From: Hallerella sp964587155
Lineage (GTDB): Bacteria > Fibrobacterota > Fibrobacteria > Fibrobacterales > Fibrobacteraceae
Length of the DNA stretch: 64,000 nucleotides
Assembly (NCBI GenBank): GCA_964587155.1
Contig: CAZPKF010000014.1
Span: 9,160-73,159, forward strand
Reading direction: 5' to 3'
The translations under genes and the position numbers were made by a program. The notes under the pieces are model-generated. The model did no database searches. It saw only the letters and a program-made list of their open reading frames with translations, and was not told the DNA's origin. Of the stretch, positions 9,006-17,736 are shown one piece after another (position 1 is the first letter of the stretch; every line of letters begins with the position of its first letter).

Positions 9006-10585
9006 TTTTCATCTCCATAAAGCATCTGAAAATTTTCAATCGTCAATGAAGCTTTGGGCGCTCCCCGATAATTCTTTTCCGGATGGCTAAGGACCGAACT
9101 TCCGCCGGCGACGACGTGCGCAAAAGCGGACGATGCAAAAACGATGCGGACAGAGGAAATGTCTTCGTCCCCAGTCCCAAGGACAAGTCCAGACGTTCCC
9201 GCAAAACCCGATGTCAAAAGTCCAGCGTCACTCCCATAGGAAATCGCCACGACCGTATCCGCCGAAGACGTGTTCGCGTTGACGACCAAAGTTCCCGTTG
9301 CGACAACTTCATTTTGATCGCCGAGGAGCATCACGTAAACAAGTCCCTTTTGGGGATAATCCGCATTTTCATTTTCTTCGTGCGCATAAGAATAGCGGAT
9401 CGAAAACGCCGAAGGTCTTGACGAATAGGGCTTTCCAAAATTCATGTCGAGTGAAATGTCCGACGTATCCGTCGAAGGAGTTCCTCCGGAATAATCTCTG
9501 ACATAAATGGACCGCGCGTCGGTTCCCAAGTAATTTCCCGAAAAATAAATTCCTGTCGCCAATTTTTTCCCGCCCGTGATTCCCGTCCAAGCGCATTCGA
9601 CGATTTCCGATCGGACGACAAGAGAATTTTCCGCCACGGTCACGTTTCGCGTAGAAGAAAACTTGTACGTAGTCCCCACGACAGATGCCGAGCCTTGTTT
9701 TCCCATTGCGTCGGCAGTCGTCCCCCAAAAAGCAGTGTCCGAAAAAGGGGGCAGAATTTCACCAGCAAAAACCCGATAAGCCGAACGAACGGTGTCATCG
9801 GAAAGAAATTCCATTTCGGCAAAACGGCGCAAGTCAAACGCCGAATCCAAAGGGTATAGGCGGACAGCGGAAAGATTTTCTCCGTAGGGAACAGAAACAT
9901 GGACTTCTTTTCCCACAACCGAAACGGCATTTTCCACGGTATCCGCGCCCAAAAGCAATTTCAACTCCGAAAGGAATATCCCCAGCGAAGAAGACGAACT
10001 TTCTTCCGTTCCGCTAGAAATTTCTCCCGCAGATTCCGACGATGATGATGAAGCTGACGATGAAAATTCCTTCGCCGAAGAGCTGAACTCCGCAGACGAA
10101 GAAGACAGAGGCGCTGCAGAACTAGAAGATTTTCCCATCGAAGAAGAACTTAGGCATTCCGACGACGAAAATTCTTTTGCCGACGAGCTGGTTTCCACAT
10201 TTTCCCAAAGGACGCGCCAAACGGAAACAATTCGGAATTTTTCATCCAAAAGGACAATGGAAAATGCCGTTTTCCCATGGACAGAAACAGCCGTTCCCGG
10301 CAAAAGCTCTTTTTCGAGTTCGGGAAAATACGGATCCGCATCAGCCGCCAAATAGAGGGAATAACCGATGGGAATTTCAAAAGTATCCAGGGCAACGGAA
10401 TCCAAAAGTTCACCGTCCGGCGCGATGTGAATCTCCAGCGAGCTGTCATTCCAAGATTCCACGTTCCAACCTTTGAACGAAAGTGAAAATTCCGAAGTGA
10501 TTTCCACCGGAGAAGATTCACTACCACAAGAGCAGAACACGCTCAGGAAAAATGCCCAGAGAATCAAGGAAAAAATCTTCAACAC
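9002..10585 (-). CDS. second PCMD-like lipoprotein with serine linkers
   Basis: 527 residues. Signal MLKIFSLILWAFFLSVFCSC with the lipobox Cys followed by GSES. A small N-terminal domain is followed by long serine runs (~residues 145-200), the usual flexible spacer of Fibrobacter surface proteins. The C-terminal half (FWGTTADAMGK...GIYFSGNY...NFGKPYSSRPSAFSIRYSY...) has the same strand order and the FG(K/R)P(Y/F)..RP motif seen in the neighbouring gene (FGRPFYGRPQYVEFDVKY), so the two are related PCMD-type proteins. Middle gene of a barrel-lipoprotein-lipoprotein operon. Confidence 0.78.
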   Translation of the reverse strand: MLKIFSLILWAFFLSVFCSCGSESSPVEITSEFSLSFKGWNVESWNDSSLEIHIAPDGELLDSVALDTFEIPIGYSLYLAADADPYFPELEKELLPGTAVSVHGKTAFSIVLLDEKFRIVSVWRVLWENVETSSSAKEFSSSECLSSSSMGKSSSSAAPLSSSSAEFSSSAKEFSSSASSSSSESAGEISSGTEESSSSSLGIFLSELKLLLGADTVENAVSVVGKEVHVSVPYGENLSAVRLYPLDSAFDLRRFAEMEFLSDDTVRSAYRVFAGEILPPFSDTAFWGTTADAMGKQGSASVVGTTYKFSSTRNVTVAENSLVVRSEIVECAWTGITGGKKLATGIYFSGNYLGTDARSIYVRDYSGGTPSTDTSDISLDMNFGKPYSSRPSAFSIRYSYAHEENENADYPQKGLVYVMLLGDQNEVVATGTLVVNANTSSADTVVAISYGSDAGLLTSGFAGTSGLVLGTGDEDISSVRIVFASSAFAHVVAGGSSVLSHPEKNYRGAPKASLTIENFQMLYGDEK

Positions 10586-10594
10586 GGCGCGCCC

Positions 10595-11359
10595 TTAAAA
10601 AAAGTAAACCAACGAAAAATTCAAAGCCAGCAAATTGATGGTGAAATTGACCAAATTGTACGTTACTTCGGTCCGGGACTCACCGTTTTCTTCAATATCC
10701 ATAATGGAAGAGCTCAGCCCCAACAAGCCGACAGAGGTTTCAAACGCGAGTCTGTCGAGCACCATGATGCAAAGGCCCGGATTGATGCCAAATTCAAAGC
10801 TCCAACTGCGATTCCGCGTTTTATCCATATCCTCCCCATCATCCGTCTGGGAAATTCCATACGAATACTCCACCGAAAGGGAGGTCTCGTTGAAAAAGTA
10901 AACCGTCCTGGAATCGAGAACTTTCAGGTAATTTTTTAGAAAAGGCTGGACAAAAAATCCGTTGCTCAAATATTTACGGTGCTCCGCGACATCCGCCAAA
11001 TCTTCGAGAATGGAAAAATCGATGTCGAAATTTGTCCTAGAATACCCCGCGCGTGCACCGATGGCGACGGCGTCTTTGACAAAGTAGCCGCCAAAAGCCT
11101 TGACCGTAAACGTATAACCCGAAGCTTCATAAATATCGCCAAAGACAACGTCCAACGTTCCATCATCCGTGTTTCCCTGCAAAAGGAAAAGCGTCGCGCC
11201 TGCCAAAAAATTTCCTCTCCGAATGGATTCTCCTTCTCCGACAGGATAAAGCCCCGCCAAAAGGCCGCCTTCTTTTTTGGGAACTTGAAGCGAGTCCGTT
11301 TCCGCAAAAACAGGGGAAATCAAAAACAACAAAACGGAAAGAACGGATAAAAACTTCAT
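10595..11359 (-). CDS. outer-membrane beta-barrel protein of the PCMD operon
   Basis: 254 residues with signal peptide MKFLSVLSVLLFLISPVFA. The mature part shows repeated amphipathic strands (FTVKAFGGYFVKDAVAIGARAGYS; NETSLSVEYSYGI) and ends SLVYFF, the terminal-Phe signature of a barrel inserted by BamA. It is the first gene of the minus-strand unit, 9 bp before the PCMD lipoprotein genes. A TATTTT hexamer lies 6 nt upstream of the ATG with no clear ribosome site, so the transcript may be leaderless. Probably an 8- to 10-strand porin-like or anchoring barrel; specific ligand unknown. Confidence 0.75.
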   Translation of the reverse strand: MKFLSVLSVLLFLISPVFAETDSLQVPKKEGGLLAGLYPVGEGESIRRGNFLAGATLFLLQGNTDDGTLDVVFGDIYEASGYTFTVKAFGGYFVKDAVAIGARAGYSRTNFDIDFSILEDLADVAEHRKYLSNGFFVQPFLKNYLKVLDSRTVYFFNETSLSVEYSYGISQTDDGEDMDKTRNRSWSFEFGINPGLCIMVLDRLAFETSVGLLGLSSSIMDIEENGESRTEVTYNLVNFTINLLALNFSLVYFF

Positions 11360-11449
11360 AGGATAAAAATAAAAAGTCTAAACGCATTCCCAAGAGTAAT
11401 GTTCTTTTATTTGGCAGATTTCGCCGTTCCTTAATGAGTTGTGAAAAAT

Positions 11450-11780
11450 TAGAAATGATGAATTAGGAGTTTGGAATGAGGTCTTGGGAATTTGAACGGT
11501 GAAAAGGAAATTTCGTTGATGGGACTCCGAGTGAATCCTTTTCTGCGGTGGTGGGAATTTTCGCACGTAGCGAAACGCAAGCGGCGAGCCTTTTTTGTAA
11601 AATTCGGGCTGTTCGTTTTGAAACGGAATTTTTTTTGTAATGTGGAATGAGGAATTAAAAATGAAATGTGAGAATAGTGGACTTTCCTTGGAGGGGTTCA
11701 AACGGAAAAGCTTTTCTGCGAGTGGGGTGAAGTTTGCACGGTTTAGGCTGCGCAGGTGAGCCGTTTTCGCAGAATGCCGA
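11450..11780 (+). repeat. dispersed intergenic repeat, copy B (double unit)
   Basis: Two tandem diverged units. Unit 1 (~11509-11596) has TTTCGTTGATGGG, CCTTTTCTGCGG and GGCGAGCC. Unit 2 (~11680-11774) has GAAAAGCTTTTCTGCG, TTTGCACGGTTTAG and GAGCCGTTTTCGCAGAAT. They are separated by an AT-rich GGAATGAGGAATTAAAAATG-type spacer. This repeat fills most of the 542-bp gap between the barrel gene and glyA; no gene is seen there. Confidence 0.8.
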
Positions 11781-11858
11781 GCGCAAAATTCACCGTTTAG
11801 AACAGAAGCGCCCAGGTCTTTGAAAAAGTTCTCGGGAAGATTCTAGACTTCACATAGA

Positions 11859-11883
11859 AAAAGGCACCCTGACGAGTGCCTTA
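11859..11883 (-). terminator. glyA terminator
   Basis: On the minus strand AAGGCAC-TCGTCAG-GGTGCCTT followed by TTT, ~20 bp beyond the glyA stop codon. Confidence 0.85.
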
Positions 11884-11901
11884 TCAAAAACAAACAGTCG
11901 A

Positions 11902-13179
11902 TTACTTGTAAAGCGGCCGCTTTTTGCAAAGCGCAACGATTTCTTCGCGGATTTTCGCAAGCGCTTCGTCGTCATTTTTCGCCTGAATCGCCCGGTCAAT
12001 AATCCTTGCCACTTCGCGGGAATCTTCTTCGTCAAATCCCCGTGTCGTAATCGCAGCGGTTCCCAGACGAACGCCCGACGGATCAAAAGGCTTGCGCGTA
12101 TCAAACGGAATCGTCGAACGGCTAGAAGAAATGCCAACTTTCTCCATCGCTTCTTCCGCTTCTTTGCCAGAAACGCCCTTTGAAGTCATGTCAACGACCA
12201 TCAAATGGTTGTCCGTGCCATCCGTGATGATCTTGTAACCAAGATTCATCAATTCCGCAGCCATGGCTTTTGCGTTCAGAATGACGTTTTTCGCATATGT
12301 CTGGAATTCCGGCTTCAACGCTTCACCAAAAGCAACCGCCTTTGCTGCATTGATGTGGTCGTGCGGACCGCCCTGCATTCCCGGGAAAACGCCCTTGTCG
12401 ATTTCCTTCGCCAAAGAAACTTCTTTGAGTTCTCCCTTGACCATTTTCTTTATCATCTTGTCTTTGCACATGATGATAGCCGAACGCGGTCCGCGGAGAG
12501 TCTTGTGCGTCGTCGTCGTCACCACGTCAAAATACGGAACCGGGCTTTCGATTTGCTTTCCGGCGATCAAACCGGCGATATGCGCAATGTCCGCCATCGT
12601 GTATGCGCCGACTTCGTCCGCAATTTCCTTGAATCGCTTCCAATCGAGATTCCGGCTGTAAGCGGAAAATCCAGCAAGGATCAACTTCGGCTTTTCGCGG
12701 AGAGCGATTTCACGGACCTTGTCCATATCGACACGACCCGTTTCCTTATCGACTTCATATTGGACAAAGTTGTAAAGCATTCCGGAGAAATTCACCGGAT
12801 GACCGTGAGAAAGGTGTCCACCGTGATCGAGCTTGAGTCCCAGAACCTTGTCACCCGGTTTGAGCAGGGCAAAATAAACGGCCGCATTCGCCGGAGATCC
12901 GGAAAGAGGTTGGACATTCACGTGTTCGCAACCAAAAAGCTGCTTGCAGCGATCTATCGCCAGCTGCTCGATTTTGTCGATGACCTGGTTTCCGCCGTAG
13001 TAACGCTTGCCGACATAGCCTTCGCTGTACTTGTTGGTGAGGACAGAACCCATCGCCTCCATCACCGCCTTGGAAACGTAGTTTTCGGAAGCGATCAGTT
13101 CGATTCCATATTCCTGGCGTTCCGCCTCTTCCTGGATGAGGTCGTAAATCGCCGGATCTTCTTGCTTCAATGTCATCAT
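11902..13179 (-). CDS. glyA: serine hydroxymethyltransferase
   Basis: 425 residues; converts serine + tetrahydrofolate to glycine + 5,10-methylene-THF (PLP enzyme, cytosol). Visible hallmarks are IELIASENYVS at the N-terminus, SEGYVGKRYYGG, the PLP-lysine motif TTTTHKTLRGPR with Lys226, and MADIAHIAGL. Length fits the family. The reading frame is open further upstream, but the start is placed at ATG-ATG 13179 because AAGGAG lies 9 nt before it and the family N-terminus begins there. It is divergent from an ECF sigma operon and followed by its own terminator, so probably monocistronic. Confidence 0.97.
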   Translation of the reverse strand: MMTLKQEDPAIYDLIQEEAERQEYGIELIASENYVSKAVMEAMGSVLTNKYSEGYVGKRYYGGNQVIDKIEQLAIDRCKQLFGCEHVNVQPLSGSPANAAVYFALLKPGDKVLGLKLDHGGHLSHGHPVNFSGMLYNFVQYEVDKETGRVDMDKVREIALREKPKLILAGFSAYSRNLDWKRFKEIADEVGAYTMADIAHIAGLIAGKQIESPVPYFDVVTTTTHKTLRGPRSAIIMCKDKMIKKMVKGELKEVSLAKEIDKGVFPGMQGGPHDHINAAKAVAFGEALKPEFQTYAKNVILNAKAMAAELMNLGYKIITDGTDNHLMVVDMTSKGVSGKEAEEAMEKVGISSSRSTIPFDTRKPFDPSGVRLGTAAITTRGFDEEDSREVARIIDRAIQAKNDDEALAKIREEIVALCKKRPLYK

Positions 13180-13323
13180 GGTTGAGAACTCCTTGAAAAG
13201 GTTTTTCAAATGTAACAAAATTCCTAATCTTTGTAAAAATTCCATTCGGCAAAACGTTGCGCCTTTTCGCAAATTCGAAAATCTCTCGCAACCTTTTCCC
13301 GCAGAAAGGCATCTTAAAGGAAA

Positions 13324-13869
13324 ATGGACGAAAAGAAACTCATACGTCAACTTCGAAAGGGCGATACGAGCGCCCTCAGGGAAGTTTGGAACCAAAACAG
13401 CGAACGCATCTTGAATTTGGCGTTTCGAATGCTCCTTGACCGCGACAAAGCGGAAGACATCCTGATGGACGTATTCGTCTCTGTTCCCGAAGCGATTCAA
13501 ACCTTTCGGGGGGAATCCGCCCTTTCAACATGGCTCTACACGCTGACCAAAAACGCTTGCCTGATGAAGCTCCGCAGCGACAAAGTCCATTTTAAAATCG
13601 AAAACGAACGCCATTTCGAAATCCAGGAACGCGCCATTGGGAACATCGGAAAAACAGACGATTCGTTTAACCGCGAAGCTTTGCAATACGGGCTTTCCAT
13701 CCTCACCCCGGAATTGCGGGGGCTGCTTTGGCTGAAAGACGCCGAAGGCGTTGACCTGAAAACGCTCTCCGAAATGTACAACGCCCCGGAAGGCACACTC
13801 AAGGCGCGGCTTTCCCGTTCCCGCGCACAAGTTCGACAGGTTTTAGAAAAGGAGGTCATCCATGGATAA
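13324..13869 (+). CDS. ECF-family RNA polymerase sigma factor
   Basis: 181 residues. Region 2 (residues ~10-85) contains RMLLDRDKAEDILMDVFV and FRGESALSTWLYTLTKNACLMKLR, the sigma-2 motif with the promoter-melting helix. Region 4 (~125-178) contains LTPELRGLLWLKDAEGVDLKTLSEMYNAPEGTLKARLSRSR, the sigma-4 helix-turn-helix. It overlaps by 8 bp a gene for a one-TM protein (probable anti-sigma) and is followed by a CpxP/ZraP-like gene. This layout is typical of envelope- or metal-stress ECF units such as CnrH-CnrY-CnrX. AAAGGA precedes the ATG. Confidence 0.92.
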   Translation: MDEKKLIRQLRKGDTSALREVWNQNSERILNLAFRMLLDRDKAEDILMDVFVSVPEAIQTFRGESALSTWLYTLTKNACLMKLRSDKVHFKIENERHFEIQERAIGNIGKTDDSFNREALQYGLSILTPELRGLLWLKDAEGVDLKTLSEMYNAPEGTLKARLSRSRAQVRQVLEKEVIHG

Positions 13870-14179
13870 AATCGACTTTTCGGCATCTACCGTGATCAAG
13901 CCCCGAAGCGATTCGTGGGAAAAGGTGCTTTCCCGGATTGAATCCCGGAAAAAAAACATCCTATTCAAGAAACTTTCATCCGTCGCTGTCGCCGCGAGCG
14001 TTTTGCTTGTTGCCGGATCGTTCTTTTTGTGGCTTCACGCGGCAAAGAACGACCTTTCCATGGAACTTTCTGCAGAAATTTCCATTGAAACAATTTCCTG
14101 GTATGCAGAGCTCGGTTCCGGCGAATCGGTCAGCTCCTTTGCCACCGCCATCGACGACTATTACCCCGCAGGAGATTAA
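13862..14179 (+). CDS. single-TM protein, probable anti-sigma factor
   Basis: 105 residues. The N-terminal ~38 residues are soluble (WEKVLSRIESRKKN), one transmembrane segment follows (~41-59, SSVAVAASVLLVAGSFFLWL), and a ~45-residue periplasmic tail. The 8-bp overlap with the ECF sigma gene implies translational coupling and equimolar synthesis. No zinc-binding HxxxCxxC motif is present, so it would be a CnrY/non-ZAS-type anti-sigma. The role is inferred from position and topology, not homology. Confidence 0.6.
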   Translation: MDKIDFSASTVIKPRSDSWEKVLSRIESRKKNILFKKLSSVAVAASVLLVAGSFFLWLHAAKNDLSMELSAEISIETISWYAELGSGESVSSFATAIDDYYPAGD

Positions 14180-14181
14180 TC

Positions 14182-14763
14182 ATGAAAAACGCCACCACTC
14201 TCTGGATTTGTGCAGTCATCTTGTCTGCCACAGCCGGTTTTTTCGCCAATGCTGCAATTTTCGGCCATGAAAATTGCCCACCTCCAGAACCGAAAGCGCT
14301 GCAGTCCGAACGTTCCGCAGACTTCCACCACGAAAAAAAGCCACATCCGGCAAAATTCAAAGAAAAGATGGACAGCGCTCTAGGGCTTTCCAACGAGCAA
14401 ATCGCCAAATTGGATTCCAACGGAAAGGCCTGCGATTCCCTCCGGCGCGAAATGCGGAAAAACATCCGAATTGCAGAAAAGCGCCTGCACGACCTTTTAG
14501 ACTCCACCCCGTTCAACGAAGCGGCAATCCAATCTGTCCGGGCCGAATTGCTTTTGTTGAACGAAAAGCGTTTGGATCAGCGCATCGCAGATATCAAACT
14601 GTTCAAAAGCATCCTCACGAAAGAACAAAGCCAAAAACTCAAAGAGCTTTCCCCGAAAAAATTTCCTAGACCGCCCCAAACAGACTCCCCAAACCCGATA
14701 AAAGAGCAGCCCATCCCCAGCCGTGACGCAAATCACTCGGTGGGTACAAAACGTCAAAAGTAA
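14182..14763 (+). CDS. periplasmic CpxP/ZraP/CnrX-like helical sensor
   Basis: 193 residues. An N-terminal signal anchor (LWICAVILSATAGFFANAAI) is followed by a His/Pro-rich segment (DFHHEKKPHPAKF). A helical region follows: LGLSNEQIAKLDSNGKACDSLRREMRKN...LLLLNEKRLDQRIADIKLFKSILTKEQSQKLKEL, an LTxxQ-like pattern typical of Spy/CpxP/ZraP/CnrX proteins. It lies 2 bp after the putative anti-sigma gene. In CnrYXH systems such a protein senses metal and releases the anti-sigma; the His-rich stretch fits metal sensing, but that role is inferred. Confidence 0.7.
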   Translation: MKNATTLWICAVILSATAGFFANAAIFGHENCPPPEPKALQSERSADFHHEKKPHPAKFKEKMDSALGLSNEQIAKLDSNGKACDSLRREMRKNIRIAEKRLHDLLDSTPFNEAAIQSVRAELLLLNEKRLDQRIADIKLFKSILTKEQSQKLKELSPKKFPRPPQTDSPNPIKEQPIPSRDANHSVGTKRQK

Positions 14764-14843
14764 GAATTTAATATAGATTTTTCCCTTTCCAATCGAGACG
14801 AAAATTCTATATTGCTTGTTGTAATTGATTTCCTCCATACCCC

Positions 14844-14881
14844 AAACAAGCGTAGGTCTCTTCGGAGATCTACGTTTGTTT
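14844..14881. terminator. strong hairpin between convergent genes
   Basis: AAACAAGCGTAGGTCTC, loop TTCG, GAGATCTACGTTTGTTT: an almost fully paired stem with a UUCG tetraloop and T-rich flanks in both directions. It ends at the stop codon of the dusA-like gene and probably serves both strands. Confidence 0.8.
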
Positions 14882-15867
14882 TAAACCTCTTCGACAACCG
14901 CCATCGCTTCGCGAATGAGCTTTTGGCAGTCAGTCGCGCCGGGCGTTTTTTCCGAAAGAATCCGGCGGAAATTCTTTCCTCCGGGCATTCCCGCAAAAAG
15001 GCCGAGCAGATGCTTTACCAAAATAGAAAGCGGACAACCTTCGCGCGTTGCCCTTTCCATATAAGGCAAATAGGCTAGGAGCAATTCTTTGCGGGACTTG
15101 GGCGAAGTATCTTCAACGCCAAAAATTTCCGAATCCGCACGGGAAAGAATCCAAGGATTCGCGTAAACGGCACGCCCCATCATTACGCCGTCCACTTTTT
15201 GCAAATGGCATTTGGCATTTTCAAGCGTTTTGATGTCACCGTTGATGGAAATATTCAAATCCGGAAAATCTTCCTTGAGCTTGTAAACCGCACCGTAATC
15301 GATGCTCGGCTTTTCTCGATTTTCTTTGGGCGAATAACCGCGGAGTCTGGCAGTCCGGGCGTGCACAATAAAAGCGTCGGCTCCTGCGTCGGCAAGGGTA
15401 CGGATAAAATTTTCAAAAAACGCCTGCCCGGAAAATTCGTCAACCCCAATTCGTGTCTTTACCGTCACGGGAATTTTCACGCTCTTCTTCATTGCGGCGA
15501 CGCATTCGGCGACAAGTTCTTTCCGCTTCATCAGAATCGCCCCGAACGAACCGCTTTGAACCCGTTCCGAGGGGCATCCGCAATTCAAATTCACCTCGTC
15601 AAAGCCCGCGTCTTCCACCTTTTTGGCGCATTCCGCGAGCACCTGCGGATCACTTCCGCCCAATTGCAACGCAACGGGATTTTCAATCGGATGATGCAAT
15701 AGGAATTGTTCTCCCGAATGGAAAAGGGCGTTAGCCGCAATCATCTCCGTGTAAAGCAAAACGTTCTTGGACAAAAGCCGTAACATATAGCGTTCGTGGC
15801 GATCGGTGAAGTCGAGCATCGGCGCAATCGAAAGCCGCCTGTGGATATTCAGGGAAAATTTTGACAT
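14881..15867 (-). CDS. dusA: tRNA-dihydrouridine synthase, DusA type
   Basis: 328 residues; reduces specific uridines of the tRNA D-loop using FMN and NADPH. Visible are the TIM-barrel start SIAPMLDFTDRHERYMLRLLS, LQLGGSDP, EVNLNCGCPSERV with the catalytic Cys, TVKTRIGVDE, FIVHARTARLRGYSPKENR (DusA-like), ISINGDI and DGVMMGRAVYANPWIL. Start chosen at ATG 15867: a TAAATT -10 hexamer ends 7 nt before it and there is no ribosome site, so the mRNA is probably leaderless and the further upstream in-frame ATG would be untranscribed. Divergent from the XPB gene. Confidence 0.93.
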   Translation of the reverse strand: MSKFSLNIHRRLSIAPMLDFTDRHERYMLRLLSKNVLLYTEMIAANALFHSGEQFLLHHPIENPVALQLGGSDPQVLAECAKKVEDAGFDEVNLNCGCPSERVQSGSFGAILMKRKELVAECVAAMKKSVKIPVTVKTRIGVDEFSGQAFFENFIRTLADAGADAFIVHARTARLRGYSPKENREKPSIDYGAVYKLKEDFPDLNISINGDIKTLENAKCHLQKVDGVMMGRAVYANPWILSRADSEIFGVEDTSPKSRKELLLAYLPYMERATREGCPLSILVKHLLGLFAGMPGGKNFRRILSEKTPGATDCQKLIREAMAVVEEV

Positions 15868-15987
15868 GCAATAAAATTTAGAAACATCGGTAAAAATCGT
15901 CGGCAACAGAAAAATCGCAGCGCAGATTCTTTTTTATTCATTTCTTTTCAGCCTTATTTCGCAAAATGGTCCCGCAATTTTCTAAAT

Positions 15988-17733
15988 ATGGCGCTTATGA
16001 ATCCTGCAGGCGCAATTATCGTTCAAAGCAATTTGGAAATCCTCGTCGAAGTCCACAATCCTCAATACATCGAAGCGAGGGATGCCATCGCCCCGTTCAC
16101 GGAACTGGTGAAAAGTCCGGAACATCTGCACACCTACCGCATATCCCATCTTTCGCTGTGGAACGCCGCATCGACAGGCCTTGTCGCCGATGATGTTCTG
16201 GCGCGACTCGAAGAACACAGCAAGTATCCGATTCCAGAAACCGTTGTCACGGAAATCCAAGATTGCATGGGCCGTTACGGTATGTTGCGACTGGTGAAAA
16301 ACGACAAAGGGCTTTGCCTTGAATCGAGCGACGTAGCCCTTTTCAAAGAAGTTTGCAAATTGCCCAACGTGACGCCCTGCATTTTGGAATTCGAAGGGAA
16401 AGACAAAGCTTACATCGATCCGAACAAGCGCGGCGTTCTCAAAATGTCCCTGACGCTGAACGGATTCCCCGTCGAAGACATCGCCGGTTACGTTTCCGGA
16501 GATCCTCTCCCCATCGAAATGCGCGAGACGACTCTTTCCGGCAAAAAACTTGAACTCCGCCATTACCAAAAGGAAGCGGCCGAAATTTTCTATGCGTCCG
16601 GCTCTGAAAAGGGCGGTTCGGGCGTTGTCGTTTTGCCTTGCGGTTCGGGAAAAACGGTCATCGGCATGACGACCATGTCCCTGATGAAAACGCGCACGCT
16701 CATTCTCACGCCGAATATTTCCGCGGCAAGGCAATGGATCCGCGAGCTTCTGGACAAGACGACACTCACTCCGGATCAAGTCAAGGAATACTCGGGCGAC
16801 GTCAAGGAAATCGGCCCGGTCACAGTTGCAACGTATCAGATTCTCACCCAGCGGAAGCGCGTCAAAAAAGGCGAAGACGAATCCGAAGAAACCAAGGACG
16901 ACGACAAATCCCTAGTCAACTTTCCCCTATTCAGCGAACACAAATGGGGACTGATGATTTATGACGAAGTGCACCTTCTCCCCGCACCCGTTTTCCGCTT
17001 CAGCGCCGAAATGCAAGCGACGCGACGGCTGGGACTTACAGCTACTCTTGTCCGCGAAGACGGCAAAGAAACCGAAGTATTCTCCTTGATCGGTCCCAAA
17101 AAATTTGACCTTCCTTGGAAAGTCCTCGAATCCCAAGGATGGATAGCTACAGCCGATTGTTCAGAGGTCCGAGTCACAATGACTCCCGAACTCAAAATGA
17201 AATACGCCTTGGCGCAAACCCGTGACAAGATAAACATCGCCAGTACGAATCCGCAAAAAGACGACGTCGTAGAAAAACTGATTGCCCAATACAACGAACC
17301 CGAAGACCGCATTTTGATTATCGGTCAGTACATTGAACAGCTCACGAACCTTTCCCAAAAATTGGGAATTCCTCTCATTACCGGGAAAACGCCGAACAAA
17401 GAGCGTGACAAACTCTACTTGGAATTCCGCAACGGAACCCTCCGCAATCTGATGATTTCCAAAGTCGGCAACTTCGCCATCGACCTTCCCGACGCAAGCA
17501 TCCTCATCCAAATTTCCGGGACTTTTGGCAGCCGCCAAGAAGAAGCCCAGCGACTCGGACGCGTCTTGCGTCCCAAAGCGGACGGCCGCCCGGCGCATTT
17601 CTATTCTCTTGTCACCAAAGATTCCAAGGAACAGGAATTTTCCATGAACCGTCAGCTCTTTTTGACGGAGCAGGGATACGCGTATAAAATCATGCACTAT
17701 TCCGGCGGAGAAATCATCCAGGCCGGCACTTAA
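15988..17733 (+). CDS. XPB/Rad25-family DNA helicase
   Basis: 581 residues. An N-terminal damage-recognition-like domain (~1-180) is followed by a superfamily-2 helicase core: LPCGSGKTVIG (Walker A), IYDEVHLLPAPVFR (DEVH box), RRLGLTATLVREDG (motif III), and in the second RecA domain RILIIGQYIEQL, VGNFAIDLPDA and QEEAQRLGRVLRPK (motif VI). Eukaryotic XPB opens DNA in TFIIH for transcription and excision repair; bacterial XPBs are sporadic (Actinobacteria, spirochaetes, Fibrobacterota) and partner with nucleases in some species. No nuclease partner is adjacent; the MATE exporter follows after 3 bp. The start could also be the in-frame ATG at 15997. Confidence 0.9.
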   Translation: MALMNPAGAIIVQSNLEILVEVHNPQYIEARDAIAPFTELVKSPEHLHTYRISHLSLWNAASTGLVADDVLARLEEHSKYPIPETVVTEIQDCMGRYGMLRLVKNDKGLCLESSDVALFKEVCKLPNVTPCILEFEGKDKAYIDPNKRGVLKMSLTLNGFPVEDIAGYVSGDPLPIEMRETTLSGKKLELRHYQKEAAEIFYASGSEKGGSGVVVLPCGSGKTVIGMTTMSLMKTRTLILTPNISAARQWIRELLDKTTLTPDQVKEYSGDVKEIGPVTVATYQILTQRKRVKKGEDESEETKDDDKSLVNFPLFSEHKWGLMIYDEVHLLPAPVFRFSAEMQATRRLGLTATLVREDGKETEVFSLIGPKKFDLPWKVLESQGWIATADCSEVRVTMTPELKMKYALAQTRDKINIASTNPQKDDVVEKLIAQYNEPEDRILIIGQYIEQLTNLSQKLGIPLITGKTPNKERDKLYLEFRNGTLRNLMISKVGNFAIDLPDASILIQISGTFGSRQEEAQRLGRVLRPKADGRPAHFYSLVTKDSKEQEFSMNRQLFLTEQGYAYKIMHYSGGEIIQAGT

Positions 17734-17736
17734 ACG

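Noticed and set aside
12205..13185. 326-codon frame antisense to glyA
   Set aside because: Lies wholly on the complement of a clear SHMT gene and has no protein-like motifs; codon-bias shadow.
13180..13323. Autoregulatory ECF promoter (GCAACC ... CATCTT) before the sigma gene
   Set aside because: The spacing would put the transcription start on or inside the ribosome site; no convincing -35/-10 pair.
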